From Burkholderia sp. Ac-20365 (GTDB lineage: Bacteria; Pseudomonadota; Gammaproteobacteria; Burkholderiales; Burkholderiaceae): 64,000 bases of DNA. The stretch covers positions 248,001 to 312,000 of the forward strand of contig NZ_JAAGPI010000007.1 in the NCBI RefSeq assembly GCF_017104715.1. The letters run 5' to 3'. A program made the translations under genes and the position numbers. The notes under the pieces were generated by a model. That model searched no databases. It was not told where the DNA came from and was given only the letters and a program-made list of their open reading frames with translations. How positions within the stretch are numbered: the stretch's first letter is position 1; each line of letters opens with the position of its first letter. Of this stretch, positions 55,263 through 64,000 are shown in pieces.

Positions 55263-56191
55263 CACGCGCTCCTCGCTGCGACGCGCGCTTCGAGTCCGCC
55301 GACCGTCTCGAACAGATCGCCGACGAGACCGACATCCGCGATCGAAAAGATCGGCGCATCCGGGTCCTTGTTGACGGCGACGATCAGCTTCGAGTCCTTC
55401 ATGCCGGCCAGATGCTGGATCGCGCCGGAGATGCCGAAGGCCAGATAGACATCGGGCGCGACCGTGTTGCCCGTCTGTCCGACCTGCACGGCGTTGGGCG
55501 CGTAGCCGGCGTCGACGGCGGCGCGCGACGCGCCGAGCGCGGCGCCCATGTTGTCCGCCAGTTCGCCGAGCCGCTGCATGTTCTCTTTCGATGCGAGGCC
55601 GCGACCGCCCGCCACGACGATACGTGCGCTCGACAGATCCTGTCCCGTCTGCTGCGTCGCATGACGTTCGATCAGCGTCGTGTTGCCGAAGACTCGCGGT
55701 GCTTCGAGCGTCACGATGGTGGCCTGTCCGCCGTCACGCGCAACCGGCGCAAACGACGACGCGCGAAACGTCGCGAACGTCAGCGCTCCTTCGCTTGCGA
55801 CGTTCGCCACGACGCTGCCTGCATACAGGCTGCGCACGAAGCGGCCATCGCTGGCGACACCCGTGACATCCGCGAGAAACGCGCTACCCGCACGCGCCGC
55901 TGCGCGCGGAAACGCGCCACGAGCCAGCGCGCGATGCGCGGCGGCGATCAACGCATAGTTTGCCGAAAGGCCTTGTAGCACGGCAGCGAGTGACTCGGCC
56001 GTCGGCGCGGTATCGAACGCCGCCAGCAGCACCTGTTCGATGCCCGCAATCTGCGCGGCTGCCTGTGCAGCGTCGGCATCGAAGACGAGCAGATCGACAG
56101 GCTTGCCGATCCGCAACGCCGCGCCGATCACGCGCAGGCTCGCGTCGCTGATGACGCCGTTGTCGATATCCACCAGAACGAGCGATCTCAT
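55262..56191 (-). CDS. etfA: Electron transfer flavoprotein alpha subunit
   Basis: A 309-residue FAD-binding subunit; the ATG at 56191 overlaps the etfB stop (ATGA). The FAD-binding C-terminal signature is [20 protein letters not shown] followed by AIQHLAG and [11 protein letters not shown], with IVVAGGRGL before it. It is somewhat diverged from the housekeeping ETF, suggesting a dedicated second ETF serving the FAD oxidoreductase in the same operon. Confidence 0.93.
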   Translation of the reverse strand: MRSLVLVDIDNGVISDASLRVIGAALRIGKPVDLLVFDADAAQAAAQIAGIEQVLLAAFDTAPTAESLAAVLQGLSANYALIAAAHRALARGAFPRAAARAGSAFLADVTGVASDGRFVRSLYAGSVVANVASEGALTFATFRASSFAPVARDGGQATIVTLEAPRVFGNTTLIERHATQQTGQDLSSARIVVAGGRGLASKENMQRLGELADNMGAALGASRAAVDAGYAPNAVQVGQTGNTVAPDVYLAFGISGAIQHLAGMKDSKLIVAVNKDPDAPIFSIADVGLVGDLFETVGGLEARVAARSA

Positions 56192-56970
56192 GCTGCCACT
56201 CCTGTTTGTTCGAACACACGCTGCGCGGCGATCGCCTCGATCAACGCGGCTGTATCCGCGACCTTGATGCCCGCCTGCCGCGCGGGCGGATCGCTCAAGC
56301 CGAGAACGCGTGTTCGCGGCGCGAGGTCCACGTTGAAGACGCCCGCATCGATCGTCTTGAGCGGCTTCTGTTTTGCCTTGACGATGCTCGGCAGGGTCAC
56401 ACGCCGCGGCTCGGCAAGCCGCAGGTCCGCGCTGACGACGGCCGCGCCTTCGAGACGCCACGTCGCCGTGCCCGCATCGTCGCCGCAGGTCACGCGCCAG
56501 CCATTTGAATCCGCGTCGACCGCGCTCACGTCGAGCGCCTGAGGCCAGTCGAGCAGGCCCGCGAGCATCGCGGCGACGCCGCCCGTGTCGTCGTCAATGG
56601 CCTGTTTGCCGCATAGCACGAGGCCGTATCCTTCGTGCGCCGACAGATACGCGTGCAGCAGACGCGCGACCGCCAGCGAATCGAGTGTCGCGGTGGCTTC
56701 GCCCGTATCGATCAGCACGGCGTCATCGGCGCCCATTGCGAGCGCGGTGCGCAGCACGTCCTGACAGTTCGACTGTCCGCAGGTGAGGACGGTCACGTGC
56801 GTCGCGTGTCCCGCTTCCTTGAGTTGCAGCGCCTTTTCAACGGCGCATTCGTCGAACGGATTGAGCGACATCTTCAAGCCGTTGGTATCGATCGAACCGG
56901 TTGCGCTGACGCGTACACGCACATTCGGATCGACCACGCGTTTGACGGGAACCAGAATCTTGATGGACAT
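56188..56970 (-). CDS. etfB: Electron transfer flavoprotein beta subunit
   Basis: A 260-residue AMP-binding subunit from ATG 56970 (TGGAG upstream; four more residues if GTG-type start 56982 were used). KILVPVKRVVDPNVRVRV, NPFDECAVEKALQLKE, GADDAVLID and LVLCGKQAIDDDTGGVAAML are the family signatures. With EtfA it forms the heterodimer that takes electrons from a flavin dehydrogenase. It lies 15 bp after the FAD oxidoreductase gene. Confidence 0.93.
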   Translation of the reverse strand: MSIKILVPVKRVVDPNVRVRVSATGSIDTNGLKMSLNPFDECAVEKALQLKEAGHATHVTVLTCGQSNCQDVLRTALAMGADDAVLIDTGEATATLDSLAVARLLHAYLSAHEGYGLVLCGKQAIDDDTGGVAAMLAGLLDWPQALDVSAVDADSNGWRVTCGDDAGTATWRLEGAAVVSADLRLAEPRRVTLPSIVKAKQKPLKTIDAGVFNVDLAPRTRVLGLSDPPARQAGIKVADTAALIEAIAAQRVFEQTGVAA

Positions 56971-56985
56971 AGCAGACTCCACGAA

Positions 56986-58173
56986 TCAGGACACGGCGCC
57001 CGAACCATACTTGCCGACGAGCAACGCGCCCGTCGAGAAGCGGTCGAGCGCGTAGGGCGCGAGCGATACATCGGTCGGCTGGCCGAGCGCATGTTGGGCA
57101 AGCAGCTTGCCGATGCCGGGCGACAGCTTGAAGCCGTGGCCCGAGAAGCCAAAGCCAACTACCAGCCCTTCGACATCGCCGACGTTCCCGAGCACGGGAT
57201 TCCAGTCCGGCGTAACGTCGTACACGCCCGTCCACGACGACGCGAGTCCCGCCGTTTCATAAGCAGGAAAGCGCTCGGCAACCTGCGCGCCGACTTCCGC
57301 GACGTAATCGAGCGAGATGTCGCCCTGTTCTGTCTCCGGCGCATTCAGCGTCTCGCCGACCACGCCTTCGGACACCAGCATCTGACTGCCGCCATAGCTG
57401 CGGAAATACAGCATGCCCGGCGAGCCGAGATCCTTGAACGCGGGCATCTTGAACGTGTACGCACCTTCGTCGCATTCGAGCGCGAGGACGGTGTGGCGCT
57501 CCGGCTTGACGGGCAGCGGCACGCCGATCCAGCCGGCCAGTTCGGGCGTCCAGATGTTCTGCGTGCTGATCAGCGTGCCGCAACTGAAGTTTCCCGCGCT
57601 GGTTTCGACGCCGACCACGCGGCGTCCTTCGCGGATCACGCCCGTCACCGTCGCGCCTTCGATGATCTTCACGCCGCGGCGGCGCGCCGATCTGGCGAAG
57701 CTGGTCGCGACCAGATACGCATCGGCGAAACCGGCTTCGGGCTCGTAGCCGATCAGGGCGGCGTCGTCGAAGCTGGCAATGGGCAGCCGCTCGCGCGCTT
57801 CATCGCGGCCGAGCAACTGCACTTCGATACCCATGTCGCGCTGTGCATCGAGCGATGCGCGCAGCGGTTCGAGCTTGTCGCCTTCGGGCGCGCAGATCAT
57901 ATAGCCGCATTTGACAAGCCCGCACGACGCTTCGTCGTCGCCGACGTATTCGGCGAAATTGTTGAACGCCCACCACGACGAACGCGCCAGCTCGACGTTC
58001 TGGCGCACGGAATAGTGCGTGCGCAGCAAGCCCGACGATTGCGACGTCGTGCCCGCGCCGATCGTGCCGCGCTCGAGAACGAGCACGCTTTTCGCGCCAA
58101 GGGCGGCGAGATGGTGGGCAACCGACGCGCCGATCACGCCGGCGCCGATCACGACAAAGTCATAGTGGCTCAT
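56986..58173 (-). CDS. FAD-dependent amine/amino-acid oxidoreductase (DAO, sarcosine-oxidase-beta-like)
   Basis: A 395-residue flavoenzyme of the DAO family. Dinucleotide fold at the N-terminus: DFVVIGAGVIGASVAHHLAALG with Glu at the end of strand 2 (LVLERG), then SQSSGLLRTHYSV. The C-terminal GFGFSGHGFKLSPGIGKLLA is the second FAD signature. It resembles SoxB, dimethylglycine and N-methyl amino-acid dehydrogenases. The adjacent etfAB and ETF-QO imply it is a dehydrogenase using ETF rather than an oxidase using O2. The neighbouring hutG-like and glnT-glx genes suggest an N-substituted glutamate or histidine-derived substrate, an inference. Confidence 0.85.
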   Translation of the reverse strand: MSHYDFVVIGAGVIGASVAHHLAALGAKSVLVLERGTIGAGTTSQSSGLLRTHYSVRQNVELARSSWWAFNNFAEYVGDDEASCGLVKCGYMICAPEGDKLEPLRASLDAQRDMGIEVQLLGRDEARERLPIASFDDAALIGYEPEAGFADAYLVATSFARSARRRGVKIIEGATVTGVIREGRRVVGVETSAGNFSCGTLISTQNIWTPELAGWIGVPLPVKPERHTVLALECDEGAYTFKMPAFKDLGSPGMLYFRSYGGSQMLVSEGVVGETLNAPETEQGDISLDYVAEVGAQVAERFPAYETAGLASSWTGVYDVTPDWNPVLGNVGDVEGLVVGFGFSGHGFKLSPGIGKLLAQHALGQPTDVSLAPYALDRFSTGALLVGKYGSGAVS

Positions 58174-58233
58174 GGAGACCTCTGGAAGGGCAATGGAGCC
58201 GATTCTAGAAAGCCAAAGCGCACGCGAATTTTG

Positions 58234-58250
58234 TATTAGGCAAACTTATG
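58234..58250. promoter_or_regulatory. Candidate LysR-type site in divergent promoter
   Basis: TATTAGGCAAACTTATG is an imperfect inverted repeat with a T-N11-A-like core, in the gap between the divergent FAD oxidoreductase and LysR genes, where a LysR autoregulatory site is expected. Single weak occurrence. Confidence 0.35.
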
Positions 58251-58355
58251 CTGCGTGCCCGAAAACGCTCATCGTGAGCGCGGGACGTTTTTGAAGGGGC
58301 ACCATGCGTCGTCGCCGGGCGGCGCGTGCGGGCCGCCGACGACACTGGAGTCAGG

Positions 58356-59321
58356 ATGAGACGAACCCAAACGCCAATCGATCTGCGCGCGCTGCAGGCT
58401 TTCGTCGCCGTGTGCGAGACGGGCTCGATGACGGCCGCAGCGAAGCAGTTGGGCGTGAGCCAGAGCGCGATCAGCCAGGCCGTGTCGGCGCTGGAACGCG
58501 AGCAGGGCATGACGTTGTTCGACCGCGACAGCCGTCCGCCGCGCCCGAATATCGCGGGCCGCGCGTTGCTGGAACTGGCGGGGCCGCTGCTCGAGCATGC
58601 GCAGATGGTGACCACGCGTATCGGCGATGCGTCCAATGCGGGGAAGCTGCCCGTGCGGCTGGGCTGCGTCGATTCGTTTGCGGCGACGGTCGGTCCTGAA
58701 CTGATTCGCGCGGTGTCTAATTCGACGCGGCAGATTTCGTTGTGGTCGGGACTCACGCCGGGCTTGTCGAAGCAGTTGCACGACCGCGAACTCGATATCG
58801 CCGTGTGCACGCAGACGACGCTCAACGATGCGCGCATCGTCGAAGTTCCGCTGTTTTCCGAGGCGTTCGTCGCGGTGGTGGCGCGCAGTCATATCGCGGG
58901 CCGCGCGCAGATCGACTGGCGCACGCTGGCCGCCGAACTGCCGTTGATCCGTTACACGGCGCGCTCGGTGATCGGCCAGCAGGTTGAGCGCTTTGCGCGG
59001 CATCTGGGTATCGACAGCCCGCGCCGTTATGAATTCGATGCCACCGATCCTTTGCTCAGCCTCGTGGCCGCGCGTCTCGGCTTCGCGATTTCGACGCCGC
59101 TATGTCTGTGGCAGGCCCGTCATTATCTCGACGAGATTGCTGTGCTGCCGCTGCCGTCGGGGCGTCTCGGTCGACGCGACTTTTTTGTGTTGCACCGGCA
59201 GGGCGAGTGGGATGACTTCGCTAGTGAAATCGTCACGCTGACGCGCGCCGTGATCGACCGTTCGATTCAACCGGCGCTCGCGCGCGCGTTGCCGCAACTG
59301 CCCGACGACGCGCTGCGCTGA
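58356..59321 (+). CDS. LysR-family transcriptional regulator
   Basis: A 321-residue regulator from ATG 58356 with GGAG upstream; a GTG at 58326 adds ten residues. Helix-turn-helix: MTAAAKQLGVSQSAISQAVSALERE. The effector domain includes LPVRLGCVDSFAATVGPEL and LISLWSGL-like strands. It is divergent from the FAD oxidoreductase-etfBA-hutD-ETFQO operon and co-directional with the hutG-like gene 20 bp downstream, so probably controls both. Confidence 0.9.
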   Translation: MRRTQTPIDLRALQAFVAVCETGSMTAAAKQLGVSQSAISQAVSALEREQGMTLFDRDSRPPRPNIAGRALLELAGPLLEHAQMVTTRIGDASNAGKLPVRLGCVDSFAATVGPELIRAVSNSTRQISLWSGLTPGLSKQLHDRELDIAVCTQTTLNDARIVEVPLFSEAFVAVVARSHIAGRAQIDWRTLAAELPLIRYTARSVIGQQVERFARHLGIDSPRRYEFDATDPLLSLVAARLGFAISTPLCLWQARHYLDEIAVLPLPSGRLGRRDFFVLHRQGEWDDFASEIVTLTRAVIDRSIQPALARALPQLPDDALR

Positions 59322-59341
59322 TTCTTCATGGAGTGATGCCA

Positions 59342-60139
59342 ATGAATGAGCTGTACACGTTGCAACGTGGCGATGCGCCGCTGCTGGTTTCGATTCCGCA
59401 TTTGGGGCACAGCATCCCGCCTGCGATGCGGCATCTCTATACCGACGAAGCACTGACCTTCGTGGACACAGACTGGCATCTCGACCGTCTTTACGATTTC
59501 GTGTCGAAGGAGCTAGGAGCGACGTTGCTCGGCGCGAACGTGTCGCGTTATGTGATCGACCTGAACCGCCCGTCGAACGACGAGAGCCTGTATCCGGGGC
59601 AAACCACGACAGGCCTTTGCCCGACCGAGACGTTTCGCGGTGAGCCTGTTTATCGCGCGGGCTGCGAGCCGGACCCGGATGAAAAGCAGCGGCGTGTCGC
59701 GCAATACTGGACGCCGTATCACGACACGCTGCGGGCCGAACTCGCGCGTTTGCGCGAACGGCACGCGAATGTGCTGCTATGGGAAGCGCATTCGATTGCG
59801 AGCGTGTTGCCGCGTCTGTTCGACGGGAAGCTGCCCGATCTGAACCTCGGCACGCAGGACGGCCGCACGGCTGCGCCCGCGTTGCAGGCAGCCGCCGAAT
59901 CGGCTGCGGCACAGAGCGACTTTACGTGGATCGCGAATGGCCGCTTCAAAGGCGGCTATATCACGCGTCATTTCGGCGCGCCGCGCGAAGGCATTCATGC
60001 AATCCAACTGGAGATGTGCCAGTCCACGTACATGAATGAAGAAGCGCCCTTCGCGTACGAACTGCAGCGCGCCGAACGTGTGCAGCCGGTGGTGCGCGCG
60101 ATGATCGAAGGCGCGCTGGGAGCGTTGCAGACTTTATAA
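59342..60139 (+). CDS. hutG: N-formylglutamate amidohydrolase-like protein (HutG)
   Basis: A 265-residue hydrolase; ATG 59342 is spaced correctly from GGAG, with GTG 59333 and ATG 59336 as alternatives. LLVSIPHLGHSIPPAM, DTDWHLDRLYDF, NRPSNDESLYPGQ and WEAHSIASVLP carry the conserved metal-binding and catalytic His/Asp/Glu of the FGase family, which hydrolyses N-formyl-L-glutamate to formate and glutamate. There is no hut operon nearby, so the formylglutamate or related N-acyl amino acid may come from the flavin-dependent reaction of the neighbouring operon. Confidence 0.88.
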   Translation: MNELYTLQRGDAPLLVSIPHLGHSIPPAMRHLYTDEALTFVDTDWHLDRLYDFVSKELGATLLGANVSRYVIDLNRPSNDESLYPGQTTTGLCPTETFRGEPVYRAGCEPDPDEKQRRVAQYWTPYHDTLRAELARLRERHANVLLWEAHSIASVLPRLFDGKLPDLNLGTQDGRTAAPALQAAAESAAAQSDFTWIANGRFKGGYITRHFGAPREGIHAIQLEMCQSTYMNEEAPFAYELQRAERVQPVVRAMIEGALGALQTL

Positions 60140-60365
60140 GCAACGCTGATACAGCGTCGTAACTGGCCTTACCGTGTCAGTGCAGATGCGCACCAGATTC
60201 ACGATTCGGCCGCACCGCAGTCAGGCAGGCGCAGTGACAGTGCAAACGATGTCGAACGAAGCCGAATGCCGCAATGCGCCGCCAGTGTTTATTCGCAGGA
60301 ACTTATGATTCCCTTTGATAAACATGGCATGGACGTTGCATAAAGAAGGACGAAGCAGGCGCGGT

Positions 60366-60968
60366 TCACTCGGCGGCAGGCTGGGAGTAGACGAAGATCG
60401 ACAGGAACTGGATCGGCGTCTTGATCAGCCGTTCGGGACCATGCGGTACGTCGCCCCGGAAGGTGAGTGTGTCGCCGGGATGCAGGATGTAGGTTTGCTG
60501 GCCGTGGCGGTACTCGATCACGCCCTTGAGCATATGGATGAATTCGGTGCCGGGGTGTTCGAAGACGGGGAAGCGTTCTGCCTCGTCTTCCATCGTGATC
60601 AGGAACGGCTCGAAGAGTTTGCGCGGTCCCTGGTCGTAGGCGAGCAGATGGTAGGTGTGGCCGCGTTTCGTGCCCTTGCGGACGACCTCCATGCCGCCGC
60701 CTTTCTTGACGAGCTGGGCGCCGCCCTGCGGTACGTCGAAGTTGCGGAACAGCGTCGACATCGACACGCCCAGGGCCTGCGCAATGCGGTTGAGTACGTC
60801 GAGTCCGGTAGAAGTCTGCGCGTTTTCGATTTTCGAAAGCATCCCGCGGCTGATACCGGCCTGTTCGGCGACCTGCGCGATGGTCAGTCCATGTGACTGA
60901 CGCAACTCGCGGATCGTCGAGCCGAGATAGCGTTCGAGCGGTGATTTGCTGTCGTCCCCGTTTTGCAT
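60366..60968 (-). CDS. XRE-cupin transcriptional regulator
   Basis: A 200-residue regulator of the XRE-cupin class. Helix-turn-helix: IRELRQSHGLTIAQVAEQAG, then ISRGMLSKIENAQTSTGLDV. The C-terminal cupin contains FEHPGTEFIHMLKGVIEY and LHPGDTLTFRGDVPHGPERL, a small-molecule-binding barrel with possible metal ligands. It is divergent from glnT, with 247 bp between, and is the likely controller of the glnT-glxBC operon. Such regulators commonly respond to polyamines or amino acids. Confidence 0.9.
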   Translation of the reverse strand: MQNGDDSKSPLERYLGSTIRELRQSHGLTIAQVAEQAGISRGMLSKIENAQTSTGLDVLNRIAQALGVSMSTLFRNFDVPQGGAQLVKKGGGMEVVRKGTKRGHTYHLLAYDQGPRKLFEPFLITMEDEAERFPVFEHPGTEFIHMLKGVIEYRHGQQTYILHPGDTLTFRGDVPHGPERLIKTPIQFLSIFVYSQPAAE

Positions 60969-61215
60969 GGTTGGCCTCGATGAAAAGGCAAGGTTAGCAG
61001 ATCGCGACGTTGCGCCATGTATGTAAGGGAAGGCTCAGTCGCGCCCGATGGGTTTCATGTGGGGAATCATTGTTGCATAACAATAAATTCCGCCGCGAAC
61101 ATGCGGACATGCCTGCAGTGCGCCGATGGCGTCGCGGCATGCTCGTGCAGCCGGGTCATGCGCAGGTCGCGTGGCTTTTTCAAACCAGCGAAGGATGTTG
61201 TTGCAAGGAGTGGCG

Positions 61216-62604
61216 ATGAACCTGAACGACGCGAGCAAGCTGCCCGTCAACGAGCTAGGAAGCGTGCCGCGCTTCGAGACGGCGGAAGACGCGCAAGCCT
61301 GGCTCTCACAGCAGGGCGTGAAATACGTGCTGGCGCAATTCGTCGATATTCACGGCGTGGCGAAAGCGAAGTCGGTGCCCGTTGCGCATCTGAAGGGCGT
61401 GCTGAAGGCGGGCGCGGGCTTCGCCGGTTTCGCGATCTGGGGCGTCGGCATCGAGCCGAACGGTCCCGACTTCATGGCCGTCGGCGATCTGTCGACGCTC
61501 ACGCCGATGCCGTGGCAAACGGGCCTGGCGCGCATCGTGTGCGACGGGCATGTGGATGGCAAACCGTGGACCTACGATTCGCGCGTGACGCTGAAGAAGC
61601 AGGTCGCGCGCATGACGGAGCGTAACTGGACGCTTTTTACAGGCCTCGAACCCGAGTTCTCGCTGCTGCGCCGCTCGGCGTCGGGCGTGCTCGAACCGTG
61701 CGACCCGAGCGATACGCTTGCCAAGCCGTGCTACGACTACAAGGGTTTGTCGCGTACGCGCGTCTTCCTGGAAAAGCTCACCGAATCGATGCGCGACGTC
61801 GGCATCGACGTGTATCAGATCGATCACGAGGATGCGAACGGCCAGTTCGAAATCAACTACACGTACACCGACTGCCTGACCTCGTGCGATCACTATGTGT
61901 TCTTCAAGATGGCCGCATCCGAGATCGCTAACGAACTCGGCATGATCTGCTCGTTCATGCCGAAGCCGTTCGCGAATCGTCCGGGTAATGGCATGCACAT
62001 GCACATGTCGATCGGCGACGGCGAGCGCAATCTGTTCGCGGACAAGAACGATCCGCTCGGCATGGGACTGTCGAAGCTCGGCTATCAGTTCACGGCGGGC
62101 CTGCTCGCGCACGCGCCTGCACTGGCCGCGCTGTGCAATCCGACCGTCAATTCATACAAGCGCCTCGTGGTGGGCCGCTCGCTGACGGGCGCAACGTGGG
62201 CGCCCGCGTATATCAGCTATGGCGACAACAACCGCTCGACGATGGTGCGCATGCCCGGCGAGCGTATCGAACTGCGTCTGCCCGATGGCGCATGCAATCC
62301 GTATCTCGCGACGGCGGCCGTGATCGCGGCGGGGCTGGATGGCGTCGAGCGCGAACTGTCGCCCGGTCAGCCTGCTAACGACAACCTCTACACGTGGACG
62401 CCGCAGCAGTTGCAGGAGCGCCAGATCGGCGTGCTGCCTCAGAACCTCGAACAGGCACTCGACGCGCTTGAGTCAGATCGGTTGATCTGCGACGCGCTCG
62501 GTCCCGTTGCCGATGAGTTCCTCAAATTGAAGCGCATGGAATGGCTCGAATACATGCGTCACGTGTCGGACTGGGAGCTGAAAAGCTACCTCGAATTTTT
62601 CTAA
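61216..62604 (+). CDS. glnT: Glutamine synthetase-like ligase (GlnT / gamma-glutamylmethylamide synthetase type)
   Basis: A 462-residue ATP-grasp-like glutamine synthetase family member. ATG 61216 has AAGGAG; the longer frame from 61126 is unsupported. Active-site motifs: [35 protein letters not shown], and [16 protein letters not shown] (Arg residues for phosphate). Together with the following GlxB and GlxC genes it matches the glnT-glxBC arrangement. Two readings exist: a type III glutamine synthetase, or GmaS making gamma-glutamylmethylamide from methylamine and glutamate in the N-methylglutamate pathway. The context, with a class II amidotransferase and glutamate-synthase-like subunits, favours a GmaS-like role. 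Confidence 0.88.
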   Translation: MNLNDASKLPVNELGSVPRFETAEDAQAWLSQQGVKYVLAQFVDIHGVAKAKSVPVAHLKGVLKAGAGFAGFAIWGVGIEPNGPDFMAVGDLSTLTPMPWQTGLARIVCDGHVDGKPWTYDSRVTLKKQVARMTERNWTLFTGLEPEFSLLRRSASGVLEPCDPSDTLAKPCYDYKGLSRTRVFLEKLTESMRDVGIDVYQIDHEDANGQFEINYTYTDCLTSCDHYVFFKMAASEIANELGMICSFMPKPFANRPGNGMHMHMSIGDGERNLFADKNDPLGMGLSKLGYQFTAGLLAHAPALAALCNPTVNSYKRLVVGRSLTGATWAPAYISYGDNNRSTMVRMPGERIELRLPDGACNPYLATAAVIAAGLDGVERELSPGQPANDNLYTWTPQQLQERQIGVLPQNLEQALDALESDRLICDALGPVADEFLKLKRMEWLEYMRHVSDWELKSYLEFF

Positions 62605-62626
62605 GCATCACCAGGAGGAAGAAATT

Positions 62627-63535
62627 ATGTGTGGAATCGTAGGTCTGCTGGTGAAGACACCGGCACTACGCGAACGGCTCGGCGAACTGATGGTGCCGAT
62701 GCTGATCGGCATGACGGAGCGCGGTCCGGATTCGGCGGGTCTGGCCGTATTTGGCAAGGCAGTCGATGCGAGCCAGCGCAAGCTGAGCCTGTATGCGGGC
62801 TTCACCGAAGAAGGCGATCGTTTTGCATGGACGCCGCTGCTCGACGCGTTGAACGCGGCGATGGACGTGACGGCGCGTATCGAAGCGAAAGGCAATCATG
62901 CCGTGCTGACGCTGCAAGGCAATGCGGAAAGCGTAAAGAGCTGGCTGCGCGAGCATTATCCGAAGCTGTATCTGCTGTCGACGGGCCGTTCGATCGATCT
63001 CTACAAGGACATCGGCACGCCCGCGCAGGTCGCGGACCGTTATGGCTTCGCGAACCTCAAAGGATCGCATCTGGTCGGCCATACGCGCATGGCGACGGAA
63101 TCGGCTGTGACACCGGATCGCGCGCACCCGTTCACGGCAGGCGAAGACTTCTGTCTCGTGCACAACGGCTCGCTGTCGAACCCGTATGGCGTGCGCCGCA
63201 AGCTGGAGCCGCAAGGCATTCACTTCGACACCGACAACGACACGGAAGCCGCCTGCCGCTTTCTCGAATGGCGTCTGCGTGAAGGCGATGCGTTGCCGGA
63301 AGCGTTGCAGAAAGGCTTCGAAGAACTCGACGGCTTCTACACGTTCCTGATGGGCACGACGACGGAACTCGCGTTGATCCGCGATCCGTTCGCGTGCAAG
63401 CCCGCTGTCGTTGCCGAGAACGACGACTACGTGGCGATCGCGTCCGAGTTCCGCTCGCTCGCGCATCTGCCCGACATCAGGAACGCGAAGGTATTCGAAC
63501 CGGCACCCGAGGAGATGTATGTATGGAAAGCGTGA
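62627..63535 (+). CDS. glxB: Class II glutamine amidotransferase subunit (GlxB / MgsA-like)
   Basis: A 302-residue protein with the catalytic N-terminal nucleophile Cys2 (MCGIVGLLVKT), VGHTRMATES and LVHNGSLSN, the signatures of Ntn-type glutaminases. It corresponds to the amidotransferase domain of glutamate synthase made as a separate subunit. In N-methylglutamate synthase the equivalent is MgsA. The stop codon overlaps the start region of the next gene, so the subunits are made together. Confidence 0.92.
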   Translation: MCGIVGLLVKTPALRERLGELMVPMLIGMTERGPDSAGLAVFGKAVDASQRKLSLYAGFTEEGDRFAWTPLLDALNAAMDVTARIEAKGNHAVLTLQGNAESVKSWLREHYPKLYLLSTGRSIDLYKDIGTPAQVADRYGFANLKGSHLVGHTRMATESAVTPDRAHPFTAGEDFCLVHNGSLSNPYGVRRKLEPQGIHFDTDNDTEAACRFLEWRLREGDALPEALQKGFEELDGFYTFLMGTTTELALIRDPFACKPAVVAENDDYVAIASEFRSLAHLPDIRNAKVFEPAPEEMYVWKA

Positions 63536-64000
63536 CATTCGACCTTGAGCGCGGATCGGTCAGGGAAGTGAACCAGTATCTGCACGGCGATGCCACTGCG
63601 CTCAAAGGCCAGCAGATCACCGTGACCTCGCCGAACGGCGCGCACAACATTGCGGTCGGCGTCGATGCCGACGTGAACATCACAATCGACGGCCACGCGG
63701 GCTACTACGCGGGCGGCATGAACAAGCACGCGAACATTGTGATCGAAGGCAGCGCGGGTACGGGCGTGGCCGAAAACATGATGAGCGGCAAGGTTCATGT
63801 GAAGGGCTTCGCATCGAATGGTGCGGGTGCGTCCGCGCATGGCGGACTGCTCGTGATCGATGGCGATGCGGGTTTGCGTTGTGGCATTTCGCTGAAGGGC
63901 GGCGATATTGTCGTCGGTGGATCGGTGGGCAGTTTTTCGGCGTTCATGGCGCAGGCGGGCCGCATGGTGATCTGCGGCGATGCAGGCGATGCGCTCGGCG
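63523..64000 (+). CDS. glxC: GltB C-terminal-domain-like subunit (GlxC / MgsB-like), 3' partial
   Basis: Only the first ~159 residues are inside the window. ATG 63523 has GAGGAG at 63509-63514 and overlaps the glxB end by 13 bases. The sequence is a right-handed parallel beta-helix typical of the GXGXG domain of glutamate synthase: NGAHNIAVGVDAD, GGMNKHANIVIEG, GKVHVKGFASNGAGASAHGG and GDIVVGGSVGSFSA. In separated synthases this domain channels ammonia or methylamine between subunits. A glxD/MgsC-like FMN subunit is expected just beyond the right edge. Confidence 0.9.
   Translation, partial: MESVTFDLERGSVREVNQYLHGDATALKGQQITVTSPNGAHNIAVGVDADVNITIDGHAGYYAGGMNKHANIVIEGSAGTGVAENMMSGKVHVKGFASNGAGASAHGGLLVIDGDAGLRCGISLKGGDIVVGGSVGSFSAFMAQAGRMVICGDAGDALG

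Noticed and set aside
61100..61215. A sigma-54-like TGGCGTCGCGGCATGC upstream of glnT
   Set aside because: GG and GC are separated by eleven bases, not ten, and the -12 element is poor.
1..64000. CRISPR arrays, tRNA/rRNA genes, insertion sequences or prophage
   Set aside because: No regularly spaced repeats, cloverleaf-like conserved arms, transposase-like ORFs or integrase genes were seen.

Overview
The window looks like a chromosomal segment of a Burkholderiaceae bacterium, most likely Paraburkholderia or Caballeronia. The composition is high-GC, the operons are dense with many ATGA or GTG overlaps, and the protein families (ETF-QO, glnT-glxBC, ManD hexonate locus, MexEF-like pump, SCO protein with NarL-type regulators) are typical of that group. 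No rRNA, tRNA, CRISPR array, insertion sequence or phage gene was recognised. This is ordinary chromosome made of metabolic and secretion islands.

Region A (1-28356) is the most interesting part. It appears to be one functional unit: a giant extracellular multicopper-oxidase-like protein and its own export machine. The 5'-truncated protein joins cupredoxin, Ig/cadherin-like, SdrD-like, IPT/TIG and right-handed beta-helix segments. It is followed by a small exported protein, two tandem LolA-like periplasmic proteins and a cytochrome c fused to a periplasmic-binding-like domain. Then come a lytic transglycosylase, a NarL-type two-component system (two response regulators, one cytoplasmic kinase) and a copper-chaperone-like SCO protein with a His/Met-rich N-terminal region. 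An atypical type II secretion operon follows (gspG-F-E, four PilM/N/O/P-like genes, gspD, three pseudopilins), and the region ends with a sigma-54 activator. The lack of classical gspC/L/M and the extra pseudopilins match, from memory, the Xcm pathway described for secretion of the manganese-oxidising factor of Pseudomonas putida. Manganese or another metal as substrate is inference. A good -24/-12 promoter lies upstream of the first response regulator.

Region B (28704-33215) holds two convergent phosphoesterase/phospholipase C-family genes, one with and one without a signal peptide, and an EamA transporter.

Region C (33325-42951) is an efflux and detoxification block. An MFS / PEP-mutase-family / SDR operon and a MexEF-OprN-like RND operon each sit behind a near-identical, gapless promoter module of about 94 bp. 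The module carries a GTTnCGTnACGnAAC palindrome. A divergent HxlR regulator at 42433 is the obvious candidate ligand.

Region D (42976-52000) has a LysR/DUF1993 pair and then a hexonate catabolic locus: mannitol-dehydrogenase-family oxidoreductase, ManD, two MFS transporters, an RspB/IdnD-like dehydrogenase and a GntR/FCD regulator. The enzymes fit L-gulonate -> D-fructuronate -> D-mannonate -> 2-keto-3-deoxygluconate. A shared GTATGGTAG element lies in the divergent promoter and at the gntR promoter.

Region E (52038-64000) contains a small unknown gene, a Nudix hydrolase, ETF-QO, HutD, EtfA, EtfB and a DAO-type FAD oxidoreductase. These are followed by a LysR regulator and an N-formylglutamate amidohydrolase-like gene, then an XRE-cupin regulator and glnT-glxB-glxC (glxC runs off the window). 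The set suggests flavin-dependent oxidation of an N-substituted amino acid feeding electrons to ubiquinone, next to a gamma-glutamyl/N-methylglutamate-type module.
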